Assembly (NCBI RefSeq): GCF_910596095.1
Contig: NC_056552.1
Location: 15,008,111 to 15,072,110, forward strand
Length of the DNA stretch: 64,000 nt
Direction of reading: 5' to 3'
DNA from: Thunnus maccoyii
Lineage: Eukaryota > Chordata > Actinopteri > Scombriformes > Scombridae
Shown: piece by piece, positions 1 to 13,300 of the stretch
Layout: each line of letters opens with the position of its first letter
How positions within the stretch are numbered: position 1 is the stretch's first letter
Notes under the pieces: model-generated
Told to the model about the DNA's origin: nothing
Database searches by the model: none
Seen by the model: the letters and a program-made list of their open reading frames with translations, nothing else
Position numbers and translations under genes: made by a program

Positions 1-199
1 ACAGAATAGAGACAGAATAAAGAGACAGGAGCTAAGATTGCCTGTTAGAGACAGAGGCTGAACTGAGGGGCTACATAAAGGGCCAGTATGAGATAAATGA
101 GGAGTTTTTTGAACTGTGAATGATGCAAAGCTACTCTAGTGGAGTCCCAGAATAAAAATATAGAGCTGGAAATGAACATAATAGGTCCCCTTTAAGTTA
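1..199 (+). repeat. Dispersed repeat copy, cut by the window edge
   Basis: The stretch from 'gagacaggagctaag' to 'aggtcccctttaa' matches 46560-46775 on the same strand over about 190 bases, including shared blocks 'agacagaggctgaactgagg' and 'agataaat.tggagtttttt'. The two copies differ by scattered substitutions and small indels, as expected of an old dispersed element. The 'aggtccccttt' end resembles a short element common in teleosts. I see no coding potential. The family name is not known to me. Confidence 0.75.
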
Positions 200-897
200 A
201 ATCAAGATGAAAGGTTTCTCAATTCTTACTTGCCAGTAATACCTTACAGCAAGAACCAGTCTGATACTGTACAATATAAAGGATATCTACCGTAAGAATA
301 AGATGTTTGCTCAGTGCTGATGATATATGCTTACAAAGACTTAAATACTCACTTTTTTCAACAAGTGTTTTTGTCTTAATCATGATCTAATTTGATTAAA
401 AAGCAAACAAGATAAAGAGTTGTATAGCCATGCTAGAAGCTCTACACACCAAAATGCTGTATACACAGCAGTGTTTTGAGGCAAATGGCTGAAGAAGACA
501 TTGCTGTGGATCTTCATCTGTTCAAATAAATTTATCGGTGTTATGAGTTTGCAGCTTTTCCACTTTTTTTGATAGCAGATACTGCTCGCCATCACTGTGT
601 TAGCATGCTAACATGTTCTTATTAGCACAAAACACACAGCTGAGGCTGAAGGGAGGGTGTGGGAGTGAATATTATTCTCAATCACATTGACATCTTTACT
701 CTCAAGTGAGAGAGTCTGTAAAATACTCATGAAAATGTTTGAAAATAAGGATAAATACTCATTGTAAGTTCCCAAACGTCTTCCAGTTACTTAAAGTGAT
801 TCATTTTGTGATGATATAAGATGGAGAAAAGCAGATAAAAATCTCATTGGAGAACCATGAACATACAATTTTTTTTGTCGTTTTTATTGAATAAATT

Positions 898-980
898 ACT
901 TTAAATGATTTGTCAACTAATGAAATTTTGTCAATCAATTTTCTGTCAATCAACTCATCAGTTAATCGACTAATTCCAGC
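898..980. repeat. Fragment of ATTAATCG-type dispersed repeat
   Basis: The segment has the pattern 'caatcaattttctgtcaatc' and 'cagttaatcgactaattcc'. The same words recur at about 10852-11141, 22949-23215, 32690-32995 and 56205-56395. It looks like a diverged non-coding MITE or SINE-like family with AT-rich ends. Confidence 0.6.
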
Positions 981-1229
981 ATTGCGTTTGATGTTTGATA
1001 ATACAGGTATATGATCAATTCCATATTGATCTTTATTAAGTAGAAAAGGTAGTATGTGCTGCTGTTGGGTTTCTCTTCTAATCTACCAGTCCTGTCTAAT
1101 CTACTTCATTGTATTCATGGAAATCCTCAGTGATGCATACAGCCGCGAGCATTGCCATCTTAAATCAAGGAGGCTAGCTAATACCACCATATGGCCGGTG
1201 GTAACCTTAAGTATATAGATGATAGACTC

Positions 1230-1251
1230 AGAGAGAGAGAGAGAGAGAGAC

Positions 1252-1303
<52 letters not shown>
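1230..1303. repeat. (GA)n microsatellite
   Basis: Seventy-four bases of nearly pure GA dinucleotides, interrupted by 'ca' and 'ata'. The serine/leucine-rich antisense open frame across it is a product of the repeat and not a gene. Confidence 0.95.
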
Positions 1304-1307
<4 letters not shown>

Positions 1308-3984
1308 GATGTCAGCTTTAAGCTCTTTCCAGCCTTGTAATTAGAGAGAGTTGGATAGAGGGAAGAAGAGATGAGAGAAAGAAGGTCAGGAACATGGGCC
1401 AAGTGTGCAGGGAGGTGAGCTGAAAACAGAGGATGAGAGAGAGGATGTGTTACCACAGAACTGTTAGCTTTATCGTTTGAACCACATTTTCTCAAGCAGT
1501 GCAGGCGTGAACCAAAACAAAATAAACTCTTAATTTTAAAGTGAGAAAAATGTTGTTGTTTTTTTGTTTGTTTTTAATCTGAACATATAACAACAATTCA
1601 CTTCTAAATTTGGAAATAATCAATTCTAGAGGACACTTTTTCCCTTCAAAGCTAGCTGGATTTTTTACCCCCCCCCAAACACATAATAACTAAAAGAATG
1701 CTGTACTGCACCCTGCATTTGGATCTTCACATAATGCAACGTGAGAATCTATCAACAAAATGTGTTTCTCAGTTTTCTTGAGTACTTTAAAGTAAGAAAC
1801 TTTAACTTTGATCATTTGCAGTCCATAATTAAGGTGTTGTTAGGTGTCTGTCTACTATCAATATTTATATTGAAATCAATAAAATATATTTTATAATTTT
1901 GATACATGTAAATGTATGATTTGAAGGCAGCCTATCCACACCCAATCCCACTAATTCCAGTCAACATGACATGTAGTTCACCAGGGTTATTTTCCTCATC
2001 GTAACTAAATTTAGTCCTGCCTCATTTAGTTTGGTGGAACAAGTAATTGAATTACCATGATGTCAGTTCATCAAGAATGATATTTTTCATTTACAGATAA
2101 CAGGAGAAAGTAAAATTAAAGTATAGTAAATTTAGTTTTAGCTTTAGCTAAGGCTAGCTGTGGCTTTGTCTCACCAGTTAGCTTTCACATGATATGTTTC
2201 AGTCCCCTTGCTGTGTAGTTGGCTGTCTCTCTGTGACAGGTTTGGTCTATTCATGGGATTTATAAGGTTGATTTGTAGAGTGAAAATAACTTAATTGGAT
2301 TGACCTCATGCCCGCAGTCTCATACCTTTGCTGTGAATCTCTTCGTCCACCAAATTTCATGGATATTATGCTGACAGAAAGAAAGCCAAATAAACAAACA
2401 TGTATAAATATTACCACACTGGTCTGTAGGTAGTTGAGGCTGTGTAACTCATCAGGCGTGGCAAAATATGTGTGTTTCTTCTGCTCATAATGTGCAGAAT
2501 GGATTTTTTTTAGAAGTGCTACCATGTCAGCGTCCTGCTGAGTGAGTGAATGAAGGGACAGACATTGGTGCAGCATTAGACTGACTCAATCTGGGGTGTA
2601 TTATCAATGCCTGCTGGAGGGTCACTCATGCGGAAAGGTCAAGGGTCACTTCAAGCTCCTGACATGGACACTGACAACATGTAATTACAGGACACTGGTG
2701 ACACTAGCTTGTCGATATGTGTGTGTGTGTTTACTGAAGCCAAATCACAGTTCACTTAAGGAAATTTAGTCAACTTTTGGGACTTACTGTTATTTGCTTT
2801 TGTGGCACAGACAAAAGGGGAGCATGGGGAAACTAACACCACCTGGGGAATTGCACCCCAGGAAATACTGTCTCAAGAAGCTTGAATATTGTTTTGAAAA
2901 TTCATAAGGCACGCAGTCGTTACAGACACAAGACAGAGACGTGTTTTCAGAATAAATCAAATGTTTTATTGAAATAATTAAATAGGCAGGGACTAGAGCT
3001 GCTGGGGAGAAAATAATTTTTAATTACTGAAACCAATAAGGGGAATAAAAATAGTGCTTTATTACAGTTACAGCTAAAAAGGCCTTAATACAAAATCTAA
3101 AACCATAAGTGAGCCCTAAAGTATTTAAAACTACCAGTCCAACATAAACTAAGCAAGACTGGGGAAACTGAGCTGAGGCCACCTGTGGAGAGGCACTACA
3201 CTGAGGAGTGCCCAGGGGTGCAACCACTTAATCACCTCAGGTGCAACATAGCAATCCTCCTAGCAGAAATGGTGCAATCTACATTTGCGTCCCAGTGCTT
3301 TTAATAACATGCATAAAGTGTAGGGACCTCACCATGGGTGCCTAGCCACCCAACAATATGGCATATGCTTCACTGAAAGAAAGGGAACTAATAGAAAGAG
3401 AATAACAAACAAATAAACAACCCAGTTGGTTTGACAGTACAGGCACGGGAATGACACTCAAGCAAAACATTACCAGAAGGCCAAACAAAGAACGAGCAAA
3501 ACAACAGCAGGTGAACCTACAAAGGGAGAACAGGAATTATCAGGCCTCATCATGCTGCATACTAAAATGATACATTTTGATGTGGTGACGCTACTCACCA
3601 CGTCTGGTACGGGACATTAACACACAGGATCACTCAAAAAGGTTGGGCAGGACAACAGTGGAGTTCCAACAAACAATATGCTCAGCCAACAATTTAGATC
3701 AAAGCTAGAACAGAACGCAGTCAACTAAGTACGCAGTGCAAAAGAGGCTGACTTGTGCATGTTAAGTCATCACTTTAACTACATAGCTGTAACACTAAAC
3801 ACTACCAGCCACAACAGAGACAGAGGACAGGAGCTAAAAGAGTAAACACAGGCTAACAGGTACCTTATATAATCTGATGGCCTTGATTAGGGAATTGGTT
3901 GGAGGAGGATTCAGGCCTGGAGCTGTGTTCACCAACATTACACATGATACTGTATTCACTTGCAATAGGGGAACATTACCCACC

Positions 3985-4366
3985 ACACTTTCTTGCAGAG
4001 AGTTAGATGAGAAGATTGATGCCACTTTCATGCCAGGAGCCAGGAGACGCTTAGCTTAGCTTAGCATAAAGTGAAATGTGGAGTTTTTTCCTCAGCACCG
4101 CTAAAACTTGCCAATTATTGTTTCGCGTAGAAACAACATTTTGTGGTGTTATGTACCGGACTATTTCTTGGCCGGGCACAGTGACCTCCTGGAGACCATG
4201 AGTACAAATTCAACAAATGAGACGTGGCACAGCCAGGCTCGCTGTTTCCCGTTTTCAGTCTTTATGCTAAGCTAAGCTAACCGGCTGCTGACTTTCGCTT
4301 CATATTTATCACACAGACATGAATGTGGTATCTATCTTCTCATCCGATTCTTGGCAGGAAAGTCAA
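3985..4366. mobile_element. Palindromic MITE with TTAGCTTAGC inner arms (copy A)
   Basis: The left arm reads 'gagagttagatgagaagatt' then 'cttagcttagcttagcataa'. The right arm reads 'tttatgctaagctaagctaa' and ends near 'tatcttctcatc'. The arms are reverse complements over about 100 bases with mismatches. The same element type occurs at 12301-12951. It has no coding capacity. It resembles a MITE very common in percomorph fish, which I know from pattern and not from a named entry. Boundaries are approximate. Confidence 0.8.
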
Positions 4367-5964
4367 ACCATTCCCTTACACGAAAAAATATGATCATCAA
4401 TATATCAATCAATATATCATTCGCCAGTTAGCTGTATGGAAGTTCATTGAATTCTTCCAGTACGTGTTTGTAATGGTTCAATCAGCCTCCATGTTATTGA
4501 TGGACTACAACTATAAATTTGGAATGTAATGTGGAAAATGTAGAATAGGACTTTGCAGAACAGTTAAAAGTTTTGGCATCACTGCTCAGCAATCTAAGGC
4601 ACGATTAAATTCATTTCCTCTTAAACATTTTACACGGCTTCATATGGGCTTCATGAACACAAGTCACCATCTCAACAAAGGTGTGTTTGTGCTGTTGCTG
4701 TTTATTCTAATTATGACTTTGGCACGATGCCAGCCTGTCTTCAATCAGTATTTTTCCAAACTAGAAATTTCCTTGGCAGCCAGCACATATTAATCAGCCC
4801 ACCAGGGGAAAATGTGACAATGAATTGACAGAACATAATTAACAAAAGACTAAGGTAACGTATTGTTATGATGAAATTGTCAGAATATATATTACAATAA
4901 TATAATATTACTATTAAATATATTACAATAAGACAGAAAATCAACAAACAAACTAGTAATTGTTTTTAACAACTCTGGGATACAAAAGTGGGAATTCTGC
5001 TTAGACAAACCATTTTGACTAGAACTGAATATAATCAGCAAAAACAAGAAAATTCATGAAGTTGATGGATGTCTTGATTTATGTATCTAGTAAATAAATT
5101 TAATGAGGGCTTGCTATTTGCCAACATGCTGAACGAGTGCCTCTGGTTTTTGTTTATAGCCGTCAGGTGTTTGTTTGTGGTAACTGTGGATGTCTAACAA
5201 TGAGCCAGATTGTTTTGCCTGCTTTGGAAATTGTCAGAAAAGGCTGCAGGATCGTTTTGTAGATTTCAACTCAAATGAAATGCTGCTTCCATGGCAACAC
5301 TTTTTAATTTGTTTTTCCATATACTTACATTTCTGATGGACTGTCACTGATGTAGCATCTAGTCTGGTAGCTCGGACAAAGCACATCAGTGAGAAAAAAG
5401 GGTCAAAGTAATGTTCGTAATTTATTTTTCTGTGTGACCAACTACTTCAGAATAGTCTTATTTAATCAGTATTTTATGTTTTGCATGGAGTACCCTTTCC
5501 AGGTGTTCCTAAGTGATGATGGAGAGAGATTAGTGTTGTGTCATACTTGGCCATTGATATTACAAACTGCCAGTGAGCACTATATTTTGCCTAAATACAG
5601 GTCCTTAATGATTCAACAGGCGTCTGCATTGGAAAAAGGTGGCTGCACTAAATTCTGTCCCTCTGTATTTAGAAAATATACTCTTTATGTTATGAACAAA
5701 ATGGTTACTCTCTAAAAATGCCCTGTCTCTTTGATTCTGATCGACAGACACAAAAGTGTTTAACTTTGGAGAGTTGTTTGAAAAGCTTTCTTCTGTCAAG
5801 CTGTGCAGGAAATGTCTGGATACAGGTGTCATGTCTGTGAGAATAGGAAAAAATGTCACTAAAGTTAAAAAAAAAAAAAAAGGTGCGAAAAGGCTTGTTG
5901 TTTTTGTTTTACCCATGATAGCTTTTAGTTGTGGGGTAGATTTTACTTAAAGATTTAAGCTCAC

Positions 5965-6290
5965 TTAAGCTTACTTAAAGATCCCCTCCAGACATGTTTT
6001 ACGATTTAAATAAAATACTATATTTGTGTTTTGATGTGTTTTTCCCACAAAAATAAATTCAATTATCTTGTTAAAATCATCAAAATGTCATCTACTCCTT
6101 CTCCCTCTTTTAAAATCTGAGAATCTACTGTATGAATATACAAATATTTTTCATATTTACAGTTACACTGCTGGACACAAGATGTCTCCTACTTCACTGA
6201 TTAATCAGTTCTCAGTGTTTGTGCGCTGAAGGCTTCAAGTTTCCACATCTGTGTAAGTTGAATACTGGACCCTGATTGGCTCCAAACTAG
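5965..6290 (+). repeat. Dispersed repeat, partner of 38265-38522
   Basis: 'aaagatcccctcc.gacatgtt', 'tgctggacacaagatgtctcctacttcact' (split by small differences in the partner) and 'gtgtaagttga' occur in the same order and spacing at 38265-38522. This marks two copies of one interspersed non-coding element. The class is unknown. Confidence 0.65.
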
Positions 6291-7301
6291 TTGTGATATT
6301 ACAAATCATGCTTGTAGGTGCATGCCTTAAACTGAGAGTTTCACTGAGCTCAGAGAAACTTTCCAATTTCAGCAGATGAATGTGAAAACAGTCTATGCAC
6401 ATACAATGCCAGTCAAAAGTTTGGACACACTTTCTCTTCCCTTGGAGACAATAGCGAATTAGTGAAGTTAATAATGCGAAACAAATCAAATAGCATTTAA
6501 TTAAGCTGAACACAGAGGGAGTCATTGCTACTATAGCGTTGCCATGGGGACAAACAAGATGAGGAATCTTATTAGACAAAAGGGGTCAGTATTATCTGAC
6601 CTCACTTTTCTCCATGTCATGCAGTTTACAAAGAAACTAGTGCTTTTTGCCTCCATAATGAGAGCAGTTTTTAATCATTTTGAAACCCCAGCACAGTAAT
6701 GGGTTCATTCATCACTGTCAAAGCATAGCTGGTTGGATGCCATTTCAAAATGTATTTTCAAAGTCAATTTAAATGAGAAAAGATACGTATGCTTTAGTAA
6801 GTCTCCATCAGCAGCCCCAGAGGTCATATTTCTGTTTTTATTGTCAGTGTTTGCAAGTACAGCCTTCAACTCTTTTTACACACAGTTTTAAAATATCACT
6901 TACGAACTTAATCCTCCACTGCAAATGAAGAGGGACATTTTTTCAAGCATGTATTATTTTAGATTAATTGCATGATTCCGTGAATCAAAACAAAAAAGGA
7001 TTCTGAGAAAGAAAATCGGAATTTTGTGAGGAAAAACATCAATTCTGAGAGAGCCTGGATTATGCTATCTACCTCTTTTCCCTCATGTGGAAACATCATA
7101 TGTTTTGTTTTCTTGTTTTTTGTTGTTTTTCTTAAATTCCCAGTTGTGTCTGTGATATTTTACCTTGGCCACACGTGAGGAGCCAGAACAGAAGGAGCCA
7201 GCGGAGAGAACCCACCGCCTTTGTTTTCCCTCCCTCCCTGTTTCCCCCCCACCACCCCTCACCCCTCTCCACCCTCCTGCCTCCTCTGGATGATTGAAGC
7301 C

Positions 7302-10300
7302 ATGCCCATCGTGTCTGCAAGCACAGGTACAGCCAAACATATGTTCAAGCTGCTTGCTTATGCTCTCTGATGCATTTTATATGCTTATAAATAATGCATG
7401 TTTTATAATATCAATATACATAACAGATGCTTGAATTTTAAGTTAAGAATTTAACTGAAAATTACATTGTCTGCGGATGCAAGGTAGACGGAGTTACAGA
7501 GGCAGACATTTGAGACATAAACATACCTAATTATGTAGTTTCTACCATACATTGGAAATGTGTTGGATTTCAGAGAGGCTTCAGGTCTCTTATTTGGCAG
7601 CAACAGTTGGGCTTTTCAAATGTGAGATCCAAATGTCAGATCTTTTTCTCCCTTTTGTTCAATTCAGACAAAAATCTAATGTCATAGTGTTAGTTAAATT
7701 TAAACAAAAGCCGATCTAACATTCTACATTTAAGTGTATTTGGTTCTTGATTGTCCCTTTATAATCCCTATACCATAATATGAAAAAGAGATGTTTTATT
7801 TTACTTTTATTTCTTATTGATGATGTAATTTCTTCTTGCCTGATTTCTTTTAGTTTATGATAGAAAGTGGGTGATGAATCTTGGTTTGTATAATCCATAC
7901 AGGGCTGCATGAGACCCTGGCCCTGCTCACCTCTCAGCTCCACCCTGATGCCAACTATAAGGATGACCTGGTCTTCCTCAGAGATGTCTTTAGTGAGAAG
8001 AGCCTCGGTTACCTCATGAAGGTACAGCAGATATGTCAGAGTAGCTGTGACTGCTGCACTGTGGCCTAAAAAAAATCATGTTTATAAAGGAACATCTAGT
8101 CTAGTGTTTCTTTGCATCAGCTATTCAATAAATAAACAAGAAGGCACTCAGTTGGTAGAGTGCAAATATCTACCGAACAATACCGAACAAGCTGCAAATA
8201 AAAACTGAAAAAATCTGTCTCACCAGAATTTAAAATCAGAATAAGACATGTAAATGTCTGTAAATATTTAATGATAAAATCCCAAATGTTTGTTTTCTGC
8301 AAAATCTTATCAACTCATTCTTGGAAAAAAGGCTTTCTGTCTACTAGGTTTCATGTAAATTCATTATTTTTTGTGTGTGCATGCACATTTGTGACGTGGC
8401 CAGTGTGCTAATTAAACCTTTAACATCACAGATTCATGAGAAACTGAAGCAGTACGAGAAACAGAGCCCGACGCCAGTTCTGCACAGCGCTTCTTGTCTG
8501 GCAGAGGATGTAGGTGCAATCTTTATATATTATATATATATTTCAGTGCTAAAATTAGAATATTGGATAATATTGTAATTCACCATTAAATATTAATAAA
8601 CATTTATTGTGATCCAACAAAGGTAATTTTCTTTTATGAGGAGATTTTTCAAAATATTTAATTGGAGATTTTCTGATTCAAATGGTCAGCTGGCAGAAGA
8701 GCTCCAGAATGGACCACTGGAGGATGACGAGAGAGAACTGCTCCTCCTGCTGAGCACTCCTCACCTCAAGGTACACACACAAACACACACACACACACTT
8801 AGAAGTGATAAATGTTCGTTGGTGTCTCTTTGCTTTCAACCCAGACAGTCTCCTGTTCCCTGTGAGGTCTGATCTCTTTAATTTCGCTGTCTCTGAGTGC
8901 TTTCACCCTGAGCTGTTCTGATTTCCCTCTAAGTTGATCATCTATTACGTAATGCCAGCATCAGAGCTGTCTGTCTGTCCCCCTTCCCCCGTCCCTCAGA
9001 CATAGACAAGACTGCCTAATTACTCTTATCAAGTCATTATGTTCAATTTATTGGCTTTCTTGGGAGCGGGAAGGGTTGACAGCTGTGAAATGGGAACACT
9101 CATTTGCAAAAGCAGTCAGTCGTATTTTCCCTCTGTCTCTCTCTCTCTCCCTCCTTGTTCTCTTGGCTTTTCTCCTGTCTTTTTCTGTTTTTCTACACCC
9201 CTGCGATTTACATGGCTTTTCTTTGCTGTACCAATCAATTTTCTTTTCATTTTTGTGAATTCTCTGGACACTGACTGAGGCTTCATTTTATGGTGTTCTT
9301 TCCTCTTTTCTATGTGTGTGTGTTTGTTTGTGTCTTTATTCAACTTGTTCATGCAGGCTGTGCTGTCAGCCCATGACACAGTGGCCCAAAAGAACTTCGA
9401 CCCGGTGCTGCCGCCACTGCCGGAGGATCTAGATGACGATCTGGAGGAGGAGTCCGTGAAGATCGTCCGCCTGGTGAAGAACAAGGAGCCCCTGGTGAGA
9501 GCCGCCTGACAAAAATAAGAGCTTTTCCTTCCCTCAATAACTACAATTTTCATACCCCTCAAGAGGGGCTTTAAAACTCTATTTACTGTGATAGAGCAGA
9601 TTTAGAGAGCTCTGTTGGAAAAAAAAAATCACGCTCAAGGAAATCCTTCAAGCAAAGGACAAATAAATAGATTTGAGAAGTGATATCAGTTTTGAAAAGC
9701 AAAATATCGACTTATTAAAGATCAGTTCAGATACAAAGATACAAGCAGATACAAGTGGAACTGAGAGTTGTGAGTCTGTTCATATGTCAGATAGGATGTG
9801 TCAGTAATGTCTAACTGTAGAGTTACTGCATTTAGGTATGCTAAAGAACAAAAGAGAAATGTGAGCTGTAACCCAATGAAGGAAAACTCTGATAACAAGT
9901 AGGGAAGTGTGTTGTAGAGGTTTTTCTCTGATACAGTAATTAAAAAATGAATCACAAGATTACTAGCATGTTAAAGGTACCCTGTGGAGTTTTTTTTTTC
10001 ATTAACAAAGTTATGTTTATATTCACTGTTTCTCATTAAAATGCATTATGTGTATCCTTGAATTCTTTTCCTCCTTCATATAACATTTGGAGACTTGATT
10101 TTCGGAACAATTTAACACCAACATTTTAACATCCATGTTAGTGCACAAGCAGTCTTTTTCTTGTCTATGTTGCATTAGTGCATTGTTATATTTTCCACAT
10201 TACTGCCACCAACTGTCGATCAGTGGAATAGCATGAAACCATCAGCAGGAGTGTCTTCTCTTTTGTGTGCACGAAATACAAACAAAACAGGGCCCACTTC

Positions 10301-13300
10301 TATAGAAACACCTCTAGCTGAAATTAAAAGGATAGTTCGCATATTTTGAAATGTATTCCTATGCATGCCGCTCACTGTATTACGCTGCAACAGCACTTTC
10401 AGATCCAAACAGCTGATCTGCGGTGTAATACAGTGCACGGCGAGGAATACGGAAATTCTACGGTTGAGAAGAAAATGTAGTGCCAAAGGAAAGGGCTGGC
10501 TGATGGCAAGGTAAAGTGGTGAAAATATTCTAAATATAGCATACCCTTATACTGATATTGATTTTTTTTAATTTTTTTTTTTTAGGCGGTCCTTTTTTTA
10601 GGTAGTTAAAACATGTTTTGCTGCTGGCGCCGTCCACAGCAGTACATTGCTTAGCTTCCAAGCCAGTACTCTTGCCTGCTTCTCCAAATTGGAGGGGTGC
10701 AGACTGCCATCTACTGCAGCTAATACAGTGACTATGGATAAGTACATCAAACAACCCCATTTCAAAAAACTGCAAACTATCCCTTTAAACTCCAGCAGAG
10801 GTCATCTCCAATGATCAAGTATTACTCCTCTCACACAAGGGTAGAGCTGTAATGTTCATTCAATCAACAGAAAATTAATTGCCAACTATTGGAAGCAAAA
10901 ATGCCAAATATTTGCTTGTTGCAGCTTGTCAAATGTGAAAATTTTAAGGTTCTCTGTGTCGTACATGATAGTAAAGTGAATATCTTTGGATTTTGGTTTG
11001 TTGGTCAGACAAAACATTTAAAGACGTAACTTAATTTTTCACTGTTTTCTGACATTCTGTAGACAAAATAATTAATCGATTAAATCAAGGAAATAATCAG
11101 CAGATTGATTGGTAATGAAAATAATCGTTAGTTGCAACAAGAGTTTTGTTGACTGATACTGATCTTTCCGGCAAAAGCCACCAACCTGCACACAGGGAGA
11201 AGCTATTATCTGTCAACCAGAATATAATATCAGGTCAGTGAAAAGTAGATATTTGATTTGGAGTAAGATTTATTGATTGGTCTCTTCCATCAGGGTGCAA
11301 CTATTCGGAGAGATGAGGCGACAGGAGCTGTAATCGTGGCCAGAATCATGAGGGGAGGGGCTGCTGACCGCAGTGGTGAGAGCAACAGTTTTCACACAAT
11401 ATTACAATGCATATGTGCACAAATTCACTTGTAACATCACTTGTATTGTTTGATTGCCTCTGGAAAAAAAAGCAAAAAAACATCTGCAGTAAAGTGACAT
11501 AAGAAAAAATTCTGACAGCTCTTCTTTCTACTAACAGGACTTTCTTATCACTACTAATACACTGACAGAGAAGTGAGGAGATTATGTTGTGTAACCCCAT
11601 GAACTTTCACCAGAGATCAAATCCTTGAGATTAGTGCCACAAGATTGCATATTTTGAGATTACAAACAAGGGTTGCTCCTGGCTGTTGCCATGGAAATGT
11701 TATTGACTGTATGCCAACAGAAAATTGTGTTTTTTTTGTTCACATTAGAGTCTCACACTGAAAATACACACTGGAATATTCCTTTGATTTATTTTCCTTG
11801 GCTAGTAGACTTGTTTTCAAAAGACTGTTTGTGTTTCCAGGTCTGGTGCATGTGGGAGATGAGCTTCGAGAGGTCAATGGAAACCTGATAACCCACAAAA
11901 GGCCAGATGAAATTAGTCAGATTCTGGTAACAGACATATTTAATGTAGAATCATATTAGTTCAGTTACTGTAGGATTGTTAAATGATGACTACTGGAAAT
12001 AACAGTTCTGGTGTTTTTGATCAGTCCCAGTCACAAGGCTCCATCACTCTGAAAATCATTCCAGCTGTTGTAGAAGAAGACAAACTGAAGGAAAGCAGAG
12101 TAAGGGCGCATTTCTTCTGTAAAATTCTGTCTGCATCTGTGATGATGCCAATGTAATTAATTGATGTTTTTAATAATTTTCTAAATGAAAACTTTGTTGT
12201 ATTGTTGGTTCTTATCAATGACGTGCACCAACACTCATGGATAATCTCATTGGGAACAGAAGAATTTATCTATTGATAAGTTTGAAGAAAGAATAGTTTG
12301 ATGTTTGGGGAAATACGCTTAATTTTTTTTTTTTTTGCCAAGAGTTAGATGAGTAGATTGATACCACCTCCACATATGACAATTAAATATGAAGCTACGG
12401 CCAGGAACGGGTTAGCTTAGCTTAGCTTAACATAAAGACCACAAACAGGGGAAACAGCTAGCTTGCTATGGCCTTCGCAGTCACAAGATCTCAACCCAGT
12501 TGAACACCTATGGGAGATGTTGGACCGATGTGTTAGACAGCTATATCATCAAAAAACCATATGAGGGAATATCTTTTGGAAGAATGGTGTTCATCCTGCC
12601 AGAAAAGTTCCAGAGACTTGTAGAATTAATGCCAAGGAGCAATGAAGCTGTTCTGGTGGCATGTATTGGCCCAACACCTTACAAGACACTTTATGTTGGT
12701 TTTTCCTTTGTCACCTGTTTGTATGTCTATTAGCATATTTTAAAGCTCACTAATTAGCATGTTATACTGTTTGTTTCATCCGTACAAAAACCACATGTAG
12801 GGTTTTACGGGGTCATGAGCAGGAATATTTTTTAACCGAGAGCAGTGGCTTCCTGAAGAATCAAGCTAGCTGTTTCCCTCTGTTTCCAGTCTTTGTGCTA
12901 AGCTAAGCTAACTGGCTACTAGCTTTAGTTTAATGTTTAACAAACAGATTTGTCAGATTTAGCAATTATTCCTCGCTAACAGAATATTCTTACTCCCTCT
13001 AGGTCTATCTTCGAGCTTTGTTCGACTACATGCCTTTTGAGGACAAGGCCACTCCGTGTCAAGAGGCGGGACTTCCTTTTAAAAGGGGGGACATTCTTCA
13101 GGTGGTGAGCCAAGAAGACACCACCTGGTGGCAGGCCAAGAGGGTGGGCGACTGTAACCTGCGTGCCGCCCTCGTTCCCTCCACACAGTTCCAGGAGAGG
13201 TAGGCTGCATCATCTCTGCTGGAACATTTGGGCGGGATTAAAGGATTTGAACATTTCTTACTAGAACAGTCATTGCAAGAAATTATTACAGACACCAAAC

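Larger units (their letters stand above)
200..7301. other. Intergenic sequence upstream of mpp3
   Basis: No exon of a recognisable protein was found on either strand here. The open frames are short, low in complexity or run through repeats. The stretch holds a fragment of an AT-rich 'ATTAATCG' repeat (898-980), a GA microsatellite (1230-1303), a palindromic MITE (3985-4366) and a repeat shared with 38.27 kb (5965-6290). About 7180-7300 is rich in C/CT and precedes the mpp3 start codon, so it may be 5' UTR or promoter. I assign nothing to 1310-3980 or 4370-5960. Confidence 0.6.

Noticed and set aside
1178-1495. Leu/Ser repeat open frame
   Set aside because: Translation of the GA microsatellite only.
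7083-7340. Gly/Arg-rich minus-strand frames over the mpp3 first exon
   Set aside because: Arise from the C-rich sequence before the mpp3 start; no homology recognised.
9116-9562. 148-codon minus-strand open frame, Ser/Arg-rich
   Set aside because: Antisense shadow of mpp3 exon 9357-9494 plus low-complexity intron.
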